Source of the DNA: Butyrivibrio sp. INlla14
Lineage (GTDB): Bacteria; Bacillota; Clostridia; Lachnospirales; Lachnospiraceae
Assembly (NCBI RefSeq): GCF_900102515.1
Contig: NZ_FMVS01000007.1
Span: forward strand, 116,959 to 180,958
DNA length: 64,000 bases
Reading direction: 5' to 3'
Shown here: one piece after another, positions 47,277 through 56,858 of the stretch
Layout of the letters: the number at the start of each line of letters is the position of its first letter
Position numbering within the stretch: the first letter of the stretch is position 1
Notes under the pieces: model-generated
Told to the model about the DNA's origin: nothing
The model's database searches: none
What the model saw: the letters and a program-made list of their open reading frames with translations, nothing else
Translations under genes and position numbers: made by a program

Positions 47277-49982
47277 TTATTGATTATATTTAAGCAATGT
47301 CTTTTTAAGCATATCGATGTTTATAGGTTTGGCGATATGTCCGTTCATACCTGCATCAAGACACTTTTTTACATCCTCTGCAAAGGCGTCCGCCGTCATG
47401 GCAATGATAGGTATATCGGCAGCATCTGCTCTGTCAAGACTGCGGATAGCCTTTGTGGCCTCTATACCGTTCATGTTGGGCATTCTCAGATCCATGAGGA
47501 TCACCTTGTAGGTTCCGGGCTCTGATGATTTAAACTTATCGAGAGCGATCTGTCCGTCCTCTGCAAGCTCTACAACAGCGCCGCTTTCCTGCAGCATGGT
47601 AGTTGCAATAACGGCATTTACATACTGATCCTCTGCAAGGAGGATCTTCATGCCATCAAGCTCTGTTTTCTTTTCTTCCGCCTGAGGCTGATCCGCAAGC
47701 TCTTTCTTGCCCTCTTCAGTATACCTGTAAAACTCATGATAAATTGTTGATTTAAACAAAGGCTTTGCAATGAAGCCGCTGACACCTGCAGCCCTTGCTT
47801 CATCCTCGATCTCAAGCCAGTCATAGGCGGATATTATGCTGATGGGCATATCATCTCCCACCATCTCACGTATCTTCTTTGCAGTCTCAATGCCGTCCAT
47901 TCCGTCCATCTTGTAGTCGATAAGGACTGCAAAATAGTCATCCTTTTCATTCTTGGCATTTTTGACCATTCTGACTGCAGTTGCTCCGTTGGTGCAGTAC
48001 TCCGGCCTTGTCCCGAGATCTTCCAGAGTAGTAACAGCGCTCTCACACAGATCCTTATTGTCATCCACAACAAGTATCCTCCAGTCAGGAAGCTTCATGT
48101 CCTTTTCAGGCACTTCAGCCTTCTGGAAGTCAAAGGTAACAAGGAAGGTGGAGCCTTCTCCCAGCTTGGAAGTAACGTCGATCCTGCCTTCCATGGCATC
48201 AACGATGTACTTCGTAATGGCCATTCCAAGGCCTGTTCCCTGTATCTTGTGTACCCTCTTGCTGTCCTCTCTCTCAAAGGCCACAAAAATCTTGTCAATA
48301 AACTCCTGAGACATACCGATACCGGTATCCGATACGCTGAGCTTAGTCCTTACGTAATCTTCTCCCTTTGGAGACTCCTCCTGCTCCACAGAAATGGAGA
48401 CGCTGCCGTTTTCCTTGTTGTACTTCATGGCATTGCTGAGGAAGTTAAGGAGTACCTGGTTAAGTCTTACGCTGTCGCAGTATACATTTTCACAGATGAT
48501 ATTGTTGATAAAGATATCAAAATGCTGCTTCCTGTCGTGGATCTGAGGACGAATGATATCGCACATGGTCTCAATGGTCTCCTTAAGGGAAACCGCTTCG
48601 ATATTAAGTGAGAGCTTGCCGCTCTCGATCTTGGACATGTCAAGGACATCGTTTATAAGGCCAAGGAGCTGTTTGCCTGCAAGATTGATCTTTTTCAGGC
48701 AGTCCTCAACCTGAGATTTATTGTCGATATGGGACTGGGCTATGGCAGTCATACCCACGATCGCATTCATGGGAGTCCTGATATCGTGGCTCATGTTGGA
48801 AAGGAATTCGCTCTTTGCCTTGTTGGCGCTGTCCGCCTCTTCCCTTGCCTTGACGGCTTCCTCGTTGGCAGTCTCTGCTTCAATGAGGGCTTCTTCGGCG
48901 TTCTGCTTGGCAGCAACTGCTTCTTCAGTCGCCGTCTCAGCCTCAACCATGGCATCCTCAGCAACTTCCCTGGCATGATCCAGATCTCTCATCTGCTTCT
49001 GAGAAAGAGCAAAGTACATTGCAAACACTGTAAAAAGACCTATGGACAGCACAACTACCGCCATGATCATGGCTCTGTTTCTGGAGGCTCCCATATCCGC
49101 TATGGTCTCATCAAGAACGCCGTAGGGCACAACAGCTGCAATGGACCAGTCGCTGTTTGGCATGGGAGTTATGTATATGCTCCTGCGCTCGGAAATGCCA
49201 GTGTCAGGATTGGTAAAGATAACGGAGAACACTGTATCCTCTCCGGACGCTATATTTTTTTTGATCTCGGAAACAATGCCCTGGGTTCCGCCCCCATCCT
49301 CAAGAACAGAATAGCTCAGCACTCTGTCGTAGAAATTATCACCGAAGGTATCCTTATTCTGTACAAGATATTCTCCGTCGGATTTTAGTACATGGAAGTA
49401 CGCCATTGTACCGTCCGCATCAAGATGGAGCTTTTCTATGAAAAGAGACATCCTTCTGCAGCACAAAATACCCACGCTGGTCTCCCCGTTGCGCATGGGA
49501 TGTGTTGCGGGAACTGCCCATATTATCAGATGTTCGTTGGAATTAAAGCCGCTTGTGGCCACAGATTTGTCCTGAGATAAGGCTTCAAGGACATAGTCCA
49601 TATCCTCAAGACTTGTAAGGGGGTTGCCATAGACTGTATCAATGGATCCGTCCCCTGCTATGAGAGCACAGGTCCGAAGGTCCTGAAACTCTGCCACGTC
49701 TGAAATAGTGGTGGCAACAGAATCCGCATTTTCCTCAGACCTGGCAAGCTTCATAACCTCCTGCTCGATATAGGAAACCTGCTTGAACCTGATCTCGGCA
49801 ATGGATGTGAAGTGATAGATCTCTTCCTTTGCGATGCCCCTAAGATAGGTCTGGGCGATATTTCTGACATCACGGCTGGTCTGCCTGCTCATGTACCTGT
49901 TCATCAAAAGAAAAACAGTCAGGGCAAGCAGGAATATAAATACCACGCCGCCAATGATAAGTCTGTTGGTTTTCTTCTTCAT
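47277..49982 (-). CDS. Hybrid sensor histidine kinase with two receivers
   Basis: About 901 residues, starting at ATG 49982 after GGAGGG. A membrane helix (IIGGVVFIFLLALTVFLLMN), an extracellular dCache-like sensor domain (to about 290) and a second helix come first. A coiled coil with Glu/Ala heptads is followed by HisKA (FLSNMSHDIRTPMNAIVGMT) and HATPase (NQVLLNFLSNAMKYNKENG, GTGLGMAITKYIV). Two receivers follow (DYKMDGMDGIETA; MDLRMPNMNGIEATKAIR). It belongs with the downstream EAL regulator; the ligand is unknown. Confidence 0.9.
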   Translation of the reverse strand: MKKKTNRLIIGGVVFIFLLALTVFLLMNRYMSRQTSRDVRNIAQTYLRGIAKEEIYHFTSIAEIRFKQVSYIEQEVMKLARSEENADSVATTISDVAEFQDLRTCALIAGDGSIDTVYGNPLTSLEDMDYVLEALSQDKSVATSGFNSNEHLIIWAVPATHPMRNGETSVGILCCRRMSLFIEKLHLDADGTMAYFHVLKSDGEYLVQNKDTFGDNFYDRVLSYSVLEDGGGTQGIVSEIKKNIASGEDTVFSVIFTNPDTGISERRSIYITPMPNSDWSIAAVVPYGVLDETIADMGASRNRAMIMAVVVLSIGLFTVFAMYFALSQKQMRDLDHAREVAEDAMVEAETATEEAVAAKQNAEEALIEAETANEEAVKAREEADSANKAKSEFLSNMSHDIRTPMNAIVGMTAIAQSHIDNKSQVEDCLKKINLAGKQLLGLINDVLDMSKIESGKLSLNIEAVSLKETIETMCDIIRPQIHDRKQHFDIFINNIICENVYCDSVRLNQVLLNFLSNAMKYNKENGSVSISVEQEESPKGEDYVRTKLSVSDTGIGMSQEFIDKIFVAFEREDSKRVHKIQGTGLGMAITKYIVDAMEGRIDVTSKLGEGSTFLVTFDFQKAEVPEKDMKLPDWRILVVDDNKDLCESAVTTLEDLGTRPEYCTNGATAVRMVKNAKNEKDDYFAVLIDYKMDGMDGIETAKKIREMVGDDMPISIISAYDWLEIEDEARAAGVSGFIAKPLFKSTIYHEFYRYTEEGKKELADQPQAEEKKTELDGMKILLAEDQYVNAVIATTMLQESGAVVELAEDGQIALDKFKSSEPGTYKVILMDLRMPNMNGIEATKAIRSLDRADAADIPIIAMTADAFAEDVKKCLDAGMNGHIAKPINIDMLKKTLLKYNQ

Positions 49983-50129
49983 GGTCTGCCCTCCAAGTAA
50001 CAAACCAAAAACGCAAATACTGTCTTAATTTATAGTAAAACGCTAAAATATATGCGTTTTACTATATTATACTCCTAAAAAAAGAGTCATAATCAAAAAA
50101 TACCCCCCCAATTATAAAAAAATAATAAA

Positions 50130-50233
50130 CTAAAGGGTGATCTCCAGCATGTTCATCCCGAGGAAATTGCGGTAATTCAGCTCTCTGCAAAGCTTTGTGA
50201 CCATACGGATACCTATGTTGCTGGTGGGATCAT
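50130..50233 (-). pseudogene. C-terminal remnant of a histidine-kinase-like ATPase domain
   Basis: On the minus strand the frame SNIGIRMVTKLCRELNYRNF followed by LGMNMLEITL and a TAG (50130-50132) matches the end of the anti-sigma/HATPase_c_5 type domain found fused to transporters. The rest is gone. Confidence 0.45.
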
Positions 50234-50238
50234 CTGGG

Positions 50239-50597
50239 TTATGGATCTCTATCCATGCCCTGGGATCAAAGGGCTTGCAGTTATCCCTGATGCGCAGAAG
50301 GATTCCATCCCTGTATTCGTCAGAGCCGGTTCCGTTATCCCGGTAAAAAGACCAATGCAGTGCTCAGATCAGATGAAAAATGAGAACACAGAGGCTTTGA
50401 TATATCCCGGATGTGATGCTTCGTTTAATTTGTATGAAGATCTTGGAGATGGCTACGGCTATGAAAGCGGGGAGTTTTCCATGACTAAATTGTCCTGGAA
50501 AGAGAATGAAAGGGCATTCTCCGTTGAGACCTCAGGCGATGCACGATTCAGAGCAGGAGATATAATGGCAAGAGTTATCGAAAACAAATATCAGTAA
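50239..50597 (+). pseudogene. C-terminal remnant of a GH31 alpha-glycosidase
   Basis: SIPVFVRAGSVIPV, EALIYPGCDASFNLYEDLGD and YESGEFSMTKLSW are the conserved C-terminal beta-sandwich features of GH31 (DUF5110). The catalytic barrel, about 500 residues, is missing. The start at 50241 lies at the joint with the minus-strand remnant. Confidence 0.7.
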
Positions 50598-50667
50598 GCC
50601 GTACTATTGTGTTATAATAAATAGAGAATTCTAATTCTGTTGAGGCCTTAGCGGCTGGAGGAATCAA

Positions 50668-51039
50668 ATGGCAGGAATACTTATTGTGGATGACTCGCCT
50701 GTTAACCGGAATTTATTGAGAAACATGCTCGAAATAGAAGGCTACGAAGTTGTCGGTGAAGCAGAAAACGGCAAAGAAGGATATGACAAATTCCTTGATT
50801 TATCACCTTCGATAACCATTTTGGACATTTCCATGCCTCAGCTTAACGGCATAGATCTGCTAAGGCTTATCAAAAGCCAGGATCCTTTGGCAAAAGTTGT
50901 AATGCTCTCCGCAAATTCCGAGAGCGAAAAAGTCAGGGAAGCAGCCCAGCACGGAGCTGATGAATATGTTACTAAACCCTATACCAAGACTGCCATTCTT
51001 GAAGCCATAAAAAGATGTGTAGAAAGTGCCAATTCGTGA
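50668..51039 (+). CDS. Single-domain response regulator (CheY-like)
   Basis: The 123-residue receiver has ILIVDDSPVNRNLLRNML, phospho-Asp in TILDISMPQLNGIDLL, the Ser in VMLSANSES and Lys in YVTKPYTK. No output domain. CTGGAGGA precedes the ATG. It may act on the motor or pass phosphate in the local relay with the Hpt protein at 52526. Confidence 0.9.
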   Translation: MAGILIVDDSPVNRNLLRNMLEIEGYEVVGEAENGKEGYDKFLDLSPSITILDISMPQLNGIDLLRLIKSQDPLAKVVMLSANSESEKVREAAQHGADEYVTKPYTKTAILEAIKRCVESANS

Positions 51040-51051
51040 TGAATTGGCACT

Positions 51052-52365
51052 TTATTTCAGTTCACTCGTTTCATATGTGATCTTGCAAAGAGCACTGATG
51101 TCTTTGGATTCCCAGTTCATGGCAATCCTCTCCGTGACAATTTCCAAATCAGATGAAACTGCTTTTAGTAGAAGGATCATCACCTGATTGCTTCCATATT
51201 TTGTTATAACATCACTTTGTCTTAACGACATCTGAACAACTTCAACGAAAGCATTTGCTGCTTCCTCCTGATCCACATCCTTTTTTGTCGGAATAACAGA
51301 GTAGAGTATTACATGAATGGTATTGTGATAGTTGCCCACTACTCTCGACAGAAAATGATATATCTTTTTAAAATCCGATGTAGGAAGATTAAATGCTCCT
51401 TTTCCCGGGGATCTTTCAGCCATAAGAGTCATTGCATATTTAAGCGCAGTAGCCTCATCTGTCTCATCGTCTGATGTCGCTTTTTCCTCCCTGTAGACCT
51501 TATAGCCATGTTTACCGTTTTGCTTAACAAAATATAAAGCTTTATCTGCCTTTTTATAAAGATTTACAAAATCAGTTCCCTCATCAGGCGCAAACGCACA
51601 GCCGATTGACGCCCCAAGAGGAATATTCATGCTTTGTCCCATCAGTTCTTTTGCGGAGAGAAGAACCTGTTCATTTATGTATGCAGCCTTATCGGCTACA
51701 ACGTCCTCATCAAGGATTGATTTACAAAAAACCACAAATTCATCCCCACCAATTCTTCCCGCAATATCCGTTGCTCTTATGGATGAGCGGATTATTTCCG
51801 CAAATCGAATAAGTACTTTATCTCCCATAGCATGGCCATATATATCGTTGACAGGTTTAAAGCTGTCAAGATCAATCATCATCAAAGCTCCGGGAGTGGT
51901 TTTAACCAAGAGGTCTATTTCTTCCTGGGATGATGCTTTATTGAGAAGGCCGGTCATTGGGTCTGTGGTGGCAGCCTTCTGAAGTCCCTGTATCTGCTCA
52001 ACATTTTGAAGAATATTAAATACACGCTTTAGCAAAACATCAGCTCTGAAGGGCTTTCTGATAAAGTCAAGCGCACCGATGGCAAATCCTTTGCTTTCAG
52101 CCTCATCATCCTTATCAGCTGTCATAAACATAAACGGGATTTGTTTTCCATATATATCCTGAAGTTTTTTCTGAAGCTCAAATCCGTCAATTTCAGGCAT
52201 TCTAAGATCAGAAAGAACCAAATTCGGTCTTTCTGTTTTATATATTTCAATCGCATCCCTTCCATTTGAGGCACAGACTGTGTCATATTCACTGGACAAA
52301 ATATGCTGTGTCATGCGAAGAGATATCTTTTCATCATCGACTATGAGAATTTTGTGTTTTGCCAT
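51052..52365 (-). CDS. Response regulator diguanylate cyclase (REC-GGDEF)
   Basis: The 437-residue protein has a receiver (KILIVDDEKISLRMTQ; phospho-Asp in LVLSDLRMPEIDG) and an intact GGDEF domain (GRIGGDEFVVF). An RxxD I-site (RATD) lies five residues before GGDEF, so it makes c-di-GMP with product inhibition. A C-terminal extension of about 140 residues is related to GGDEF but degenerate (SLRQSDVITKYGSNQVMILL). Confidence 0.9.
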   Translation of the reverse strand: MAKHKILIVDDEKISLRMTQHILSSEYDTVCASNGRDAIEIYKTERPNLVLSDLRMPEIDGFELQKKLQDIYGKQIPFMFMTADKDDEAESKGFAIGALDFIRKPFRADVLLKRVFNILQNVEQIQGLQKAATTDPMTGLLNKASSQEEIDLLVKTTPGALMMIDLDSFKPVNDIYGHAMGDKVLIRFAEIIRSSIRATDIAGRIGGDEFVVFCKSILDEDVVADKAAYINEQVLLSAKELMGQSMNIPLGASIGCAFAPDEGTDFVNLYKKADKALYFVKQNGKHGYKVYREEKATSDDETDEATALKYAMTLMAERSPGKGAFNLPTSDFKKIYHFLSRVVGNYHNTIHVILYSVIPTKKDVDQEEAANAFVEVVQMSLRQSDVITKYGSNQVMILLLKAVSSDLEIVTERIAMNWESKDISALCKITYETSELK

Positions 52366-52525
52366 AAATATCCTCGACCTCCATATGAAAATTCTATCAG
52401 AACAAAATAAAAACTATCTATAAAAAGTATATAATTTAACTAAAATAACGCATTTTGTCGTCTGAATTGTGTATAATTATCTTGATTTGTCAAATAATTA
52501 TTCTTTTTATCGAGGATGCAGGAAT

Positions 52526-52855
52526 ATGAATATTGAGAAATTAAGAGAATTGGGAGCAAATGTTGATGAAGGTCTGGAAAGATGTATGGGCATGGAAGAC
52601 TTTTATCTGGAAATGATAGAGCTTGGACTTTCAGATGACCGTTTTGAGGCTTTGGGAAAGGCCTTGGAAGAGGGCAATCTTGATGGTGCCTTTGAACATG
52701 CACATGCTTTAAAGGGAGTTGTAGGAAATCTTGCTCTCACTCCTTTGTACGAAACAGTGAGCGAGATAACAGAAAACCTCAGAGCAAAAGTACAGACAGA
52801 TTATGAAGTAATTTATAAAAAAATTCTTTCACAAAGAGAAGCCTTTTTGCAATAA
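52526..52855 (+). CDS. Histidine phosphotransfer (Hpt) protein
   Basis: The 109-residue helical protein has the phosphorylatable His in AHALKGVVGNLAL. Start ATG 52526 lies after GAGGATGCAGGA. It is the phosphotransfer step for a hybrid kinase. The nearest candidates are the kinase at 47277 and the broken permease-kinase fusion directly downstream (31 bp). Confidence 0.8.
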   Translation: MNIEKLRELGANVDEGLERCMGMEDFYLEMIELGLSDDRFEALGKALEEGNLDGAFEHAHALKGVVGNLALTPLYETVSEITENLRAKVQTDYEVIYKKILSQREAFLQ

Positions 52856-52886
52856 ATAATTCGCGATACCGGTAAGGAGACAAACT

Positions 52887-53235
52887 ATGAATGGTGATAC
52901 CCCAAAAAATGATCAGGCATTAGAGCGATATCTCTCACCTATACATGTTTGGGCGTTGTCCTTTGGGTGTGCTGTGGGCTGGGGAGCCTTCGTCATGCCG
53001 GGAACCACGTTTTTACCCATCGCCGGTCCCCTGGGAACAATACTCGGGTTATTTATCGGTGCCCTTCTCATGTTTGTGATCGGCATCAACTACCATTACC
53101 TCATGACCAAATATCCGGATGCCGGCGGAACTTTAACTTACACTATAAAGGCCTTTGGATATGATCATGGCTTTATAAGTGCATGGTATTGATATAAAGA
53201 ATCTCCTTGATACGTTATCAGAAATTTTGTCTTAG
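52887..53235 (+). pseudogene. Permease-hybrid kinase fusion with a large internal deletion
   Basis: The first 101 residues are the start of an APC-type amino-acid permease (HVWALSFGCAVGWGAFVMPG, GTILGLFIGALLMFVIGI). They stop at TGA 53190-53192. One base out of frame, DIKNLLDTLSEILS and a TAG (53233-53235) read like the last helix of a receiver domain. Permease-kinase fusions exist in this bacterial family. A single deletion of the whole middle would give this layout. Confidence 0.6.
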
Positions 53236-53368
53236 GATAAAAAAGTTAAAAGGATTAAATTTGAATAAATATTTCAGAAAATCCATTAGTTATTGAAATA
53301 ATTAGTCTATAATAGTTTTGTAGCTATAAAGAATTGCTATCCAGGATATATATGATAGGAGGTACAGA

Positions 53369-55114
53369 ATGAGTATCAAGAATGTGGTTAATTTAGATGA
53401 TAACAAGTTGCTTGAAATGAATGTAGGTAAGAAATTTGCGCATACTTTTACACGAATATACATATATCTTGGTTTATCTCTCTGCCTGCTTATCATTTCA
53501 ATCGCAGTTGGTATATCAGGATATCATAAACTTTATAACAACTATTACAATCAAAATACTTATCAGGGACTTCTTCGTATTCACAACCAGAATCTCGGAA
53601 AATCTGCTTGGTGGGCGCTTGCTACTCGTGTATCTGAGACAAGACAGGAACAAATAGTAGAGTTCCATGAAACAATGCTTAACAACATGAAAGAAGATCT
53701 TGCAAATTTAAGAGCATATCGTGGCGAGACAGAGCTCATTAAGTCCCTCGACGCAAATATAAAAAATATGGAAGCAACAACCAATAAACTCGCCTCCATG
53801 TACGCAGAGGCTGAAGAACTTGAGGACGGAAGCCTTAGTAATGGAAATGAAATATACGCGGTCATGAGAGATGAGCTTCGGCCTGAAGTATTGCTAACAG
53901 TGGAAAACACAAGGGAGATGACCTCCCATGTAACTAATGAGGTAACAAGCTCATATGATTTGACAATTGTTATAATGACAATAATGGTTGTTCTTAGTAT
54001 TATCATGGTAATTCTGCTGATCGTATTCATGAAAAATGCCCAAAACACGCTGACAAAATGCGTTGTCATGCCTGTTGACGAGGTTGCGAAGGCTGCAGAA
54101 CAAATGGCCAGAGGCGATCTTAACGTAGCTATTGATTACCATGCCAATGATGAATTTGATATACTGGCCAGAGATCTTGAAAACTCAACCCGTGCATCCA
54201 TGAATATTGTAAATGACATTTCAAATTCGCTTAATGAGATTTCTGAAGGTGATTTCAGTATAGGTACAATTACCCCGAATCTTTATCATGGTAATTTCAG
54301 CCCAATCAGCGATTCCATGAATACCATTACAGACAAGCTTTCTAACACCATGAATGATGTTAAGGCTGCATCTGCAAGAGTTTCAGAGGGTGCCGAGAAC
54401 ATGTCCAAAGGCGCCAATGAATTGGCTGAAGGTGCTACTGATCAGGCTGCAGCTGTCGAGGAGCTTACAGCTTCAGTAAATACAGTAACCGAACAGACAG
54501 AAAAAATGGCTGCGGATTGTGAAAAGGGTGTTCAGATGTCAATTGAGGCCCAGAAGGTAGCAAAAGACGGTGCTGATAAAATGGATCAGGTTACGGAAGC
54601 AATGCAGAGAATCACGACTGCTTCCAAGGAAATCCAGGAAGTTGCAAACAGTATTGAAGCTATTTCATCCCAGACCAAGCTCCTTGCTCTCAATGCTTCC
54701 ATAGAAGCTGCCAGAGCCGGAGATACAGGTAAGGGCTTTGCAGTTGTTGCTCAGGAGATAGGACAACTGGCTCAGCAGTCGAATGACGCTGTACAGCGCA
54801 CCCACGCACTTGTTAGTTCCGCTCTTGCAGAAATTGACAGCGGTAATGAGATTGTTGCAGAAACACAGATTACATTGCACGAGATAGGTGATTCCGTAAA
54901 TGAGCTGGCTGAAATGATGAGAACCTCCGGAGAAATGGCTCAGCATCAGGCAACCAATATGAGAGAAATTAATCAGGGTATCGAGCAGATTTCTGAGGTA
55001 ATTCAAACTAATTCAGCAACTGCTCAGGAATCAAGTGCTGTATCCAGTGAACTTTCTGATCAGTCTAACCAGCTGCATAACCTTATGTCACAGTTCCAGG
55101 TAAAACTGGTATAA
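53369..55114 (+). CDS. Methyl-accepting chemotaxis protein
   Basis: The 581-residue receptor has a first membrane helix (IYLGLSLCLLIISIAVGI), a helical periplasmic-type four-helix sensor (about 60-195) and a second helix (LTIVIMTIMVVLSIIMVILL). HAMP and the signalling domain follow, with hairpin tip AISSQTKLLALNASIEAARA and GKGFAVVAQEIGQLAQQS. It signals to CheA/CheW, which are not in the window. A strong terminator follows. Confidence 0.95.
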   Translation: MSIKNVVNLDDNKLLEMNVGKKFAHTFTRIYIYLGLSLCLLIISIAVGISGYHKLYNNYYNQNTYQGLLRIHNQNLGKSAWWALATRVSETRQEQIVEFHETMLNNMKEDLANLRAYRGETELIKSLDANIKNMEATTNKLASMYAEAEELEDGSLSNGNEIYAVMRDELRPEVLLTVENTREMTSHVTNEVTSSYDLTIVIMTIMVVLSIIMVILLIVFMKNAQNTLTKCVVMPVDEVAKAAEQMARGDLNVAIDYHANDEFDILARDLENSTRASMNIVNDISNSLNEISEGDFSIGTITPNLYHGNFSPISDSMNTITDKLSNTMNDVKAASARVSEGAENMSKGANELAEGATDQAAAVEELTASVNTVTEQTEKMAADCEKGVQMSIEAQKVAKDGADKMDQVTEAMQRITTASKEIQEVANSIEAISSQTKLLALNASIEAARAGDTGKGFAVVAQEIGQLAQQSNDAVQRTHALVSSALAEIDSGNEIVAETQITLHEIGDSVNELAEMMRTSGEMAQHQATNMREINQGIEQISEVIQTNSATAQESSAVSSELSDQSNQLHNLMSQFQVKLV

Positions 55115-55122
55115 ATGTATAT

Positions 55123-55167
55123 ACATGAAAAGAGGGAGCGAATTGCTCCCTCTTTTCATGTCTTTTT
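55123..55167 (+). terminator. Terminator of the chemoreceptor gene
   Basis: ACATGAAAAGAGGGAGC pairs perfectly over 17 bp with its complement ending at 55161, and a T run follows. Confidence 0.9.
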
Positions 55168-55209
55168 TCATCTCTTAAACAACATCTCCATCATTGCTCC
55201 CGGTCTGCA

Positions 55210-55428
55210 CTATTCAGTTGCTTCCGGGTCGTATTCCAGAATGTCTCCGGGCTGACAGTGCAGAGCATCGCAGATAGCTTCCAAAGTGGAGAATCGGATA
55301 GCACTGACTTTACCGGTTTTTATTTTGGAAAGATTCACGTTGGTAACGCCCACCTTCTCGGACAGCTCATTCAAGCTCATTTTACGATCCGCCATAACGC
55401 GGTCCAGTCTCAATATGATTTTTCCCAT
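55210..55428 (-). CDS. Short XRE-type HTH regulator, 72 residues
   Basis: IILRLDRVMADRKMSLNELS with VGVTNVNLSKIKTGKVSAIR and DALHCQPGDILEYDP is the YozG-like single-domain HTH, normally encoded directly after a DUF2975 membrane gene. The upstream 41-residue frame is the remnant of that partner. AAGGAGG precedes the ATG. Confidence 0.85.
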   Translation of the reverse strand: MGKIILRLDRVMADRKMSLNELSEKVGVTNVNLSKIKTGKVSAIRFSTLEAICDALHCQPGDILEYDPEATE

Positions 55429-55439
55429 GGCAGCCTCCT

Positions 55440-55565
55440 TTATAATGTCTCATCTTCATTTTTCTGAAGCTCGATACCATAGCCGAAGATGCAATATACG
55501 CACCAGAAGCTGAGTGCCACAATTACTGCAAGACCAATGCTCTCAAAGATGGTCATTATGGCCAT
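55440..55565 (-). pseudogene. C-terminal remnant of a DUF2975-type membrane protein
   Basis: The 41 residues contain one membrane helix (IGLAVIVALSFWCVYCIF) and the typical ending YGIELQKNEDETL. The intact family has four helices. An internal ATG makes it look like a gene. The HTH partner follows after 10 bp; the upstream part is replaced by a plus-strand PAP2-like fragment. Confidence 0.55.
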
Positions 55566-55571
55566 ATTTTA

Positions 55572-55877
55572 TATGATCCTTTACATTCTATTGCTTCATT
55601 TGCAAGTAAAGCCGGGCTGGCTATTGGATTTCTTACGGCTTGGATATTGGAAGAAAAATACATTGCTTTCAGTACAGACAATTTGAGTACCAAAAACAGA
55701 ATCATACGATTGTTAGTTGGAATTGTCCTCTTTTTTATATCGGCTATATTAGCGGCAGGAGTATCTTCATTATTACCCATTGCCTGGATGTCCGCATTTG
55801 CTCAGAATGCACTGATGTACTTCTGTATTAACTTTTTTGGACCGTTAATATTTTCAAAGATTGAATCTCGTCGATAA
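55572..55877 (+). pseudogene. C-terminal remnant of a PAP2-like membrane protein
   Basis: The frame YDPLHSIASFASKAGLAIGF, two more hydrophobic segments and LIFSKIESRR before TAA look like the end of a PAP2-family membrane phosphatase. The N-terminal and catalytic motifs are missing. The joint with the DUF2975 remnant is at about 55566-55571. Confidence 0.45.
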
Positions 55878-55913
55878 TTATAGATCCATAAATACTAAAG
55901 GGAGAATGATCAG

Positions 55914-56381
55914 ATGAATTATATTGCAGAAATGAGAAAGCACGTGGGCCATGATCTTGTCATGACGGTAGGTTGTGGTGTGCTCATAGAAAATGAAAAA
56001 GGAGAGGTCCTTCTTCAAAAGAGAAGTGACACAGGAGATTGGTGTGTTCCGGGTGGAGCGCTTGAACCCGGCGAGACTTACATAGAAGCAGCAACCAGGG
56101 AGCTGTCAGAAGAAGTTGGGGTAAAAGTTTCTGATCTTAAACTTTTTGGGCTTTATTCCGGTGAGGACAGGGAGATACATTATCCAAATGGAGATGTGGT
56201 ATATTCCCTGTCAGTTATCTTTATAACAAGAAGCTTTACGGGAAAAATCTCTGATTCCGATTCGGAAGTGCTTGAGCACAGGTTTTTTGATAAGAATAGT
56301 ATTCCCAAGGACCTTTTTTACCCTGATGCACGGCCAATCCTTGATTGGGCGAAGAGTAAAAAAGAGATAACCATAGACTGA
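55914..56381 (+). CDS. Nudix hydrolase
   Basis: The 155-residue protein has the Nudix box GGALEPGETYIEAATRELSE followed by EVG. It hydrolyses a nucleoside diphosphate linked to another moiety; the substrate is not defined by sequence. Ribosome binding site AAAGGGAGAA. Confidence 0.9.
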   Translation: MNYIAEMRKHVGHDLVMTVGCGVLIENEKGEVLLQKRSDTGDWCVPGGALEPGETYIEAATRELSEEVGVKVSDLKLFGLYSGEDREIHYPNGDVVYSLSVIFITRSFTGKISDSDSEVLEHRFFDKNSIPKDLFYPDARPILDWAKSKKEITID

Positions 56382-56430
56382 ATAATGGGGGAAGAGTTGT
56401 TCAAATAACAGTTATCCTAGAAGGAATCAT

Positions 56431-56628
56431 ATGTCAAAAATATTGCTTTCTTATCTAAAAAAAGACAAACAAATATACCTATTTATCGCTCTGGGCATTG
56501 TGTTCATTCTTTTTCCGGGTGCGATAACGACTCATGCCCCTTATATTGTCGGAGCCGCTCTTATCATATATGCAGTTGTGAATATATTCATGGAACTTAA
56601 ATTAATCCTGGCAAGATTGCTGAAATGA
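56431..56628 (+). CDS. Small membrane protein, 65 residues
   Basis: Two hydrophobic segments (IYLFIALGIVFILFPGAI, YIVGAALIIYAVVNIFM) with basic ends. It overlaps the next start by four bases (ATGA). Confidence 0.6.
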   Translation: MSKILLSYLKKDKQIYLFIALGIVFILFPGAITTHAPYIVGAALIIYAVVNIFMELKLILARLLK

Positions 56629-56858
56629 CTGACATAAAGCACATCAATATAGAGATTATTGATCCTGATGAGATTGAGACGGACGATCCTGCAGCAGCAC
56701 ACAACCTTCCGAGGATTGATTCTATGATGGAGTGGGGTGTTGTAAAAGCAGGAGATGTTCTTGTGGCGAAAGATAGAACAGATGAGGCAGAGTTGCTGGC
56801 GAACGGAAATGTTAAATGCCCAGAGGGAGAGAAGACTATGGGATACTCGGTGCGCTAA
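56625..56858 (+). CDS. Hypothetical protein, possibly truncated RAMA-like domain
   Basis: The 77 residues include MMEWGVVKAGDVLVAKDRTD and EAELLANGNVKCPEGEKTMG, which recalls the small RAMA-type domain of Lachnospiraceae proteins. It stops after GYSVR where such domains usually go on. The next frame encodes unrelated membrane text, so a deletion joint near 56845 is likely. Confidence 0.4.
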   Translation: MTDIKHINIEIIDPDEIETDDPAAAHNLPRIDSMMEWGVVKAGDVLVAKDRTDEAELLANGNVKCPEGEKTMGYSVR

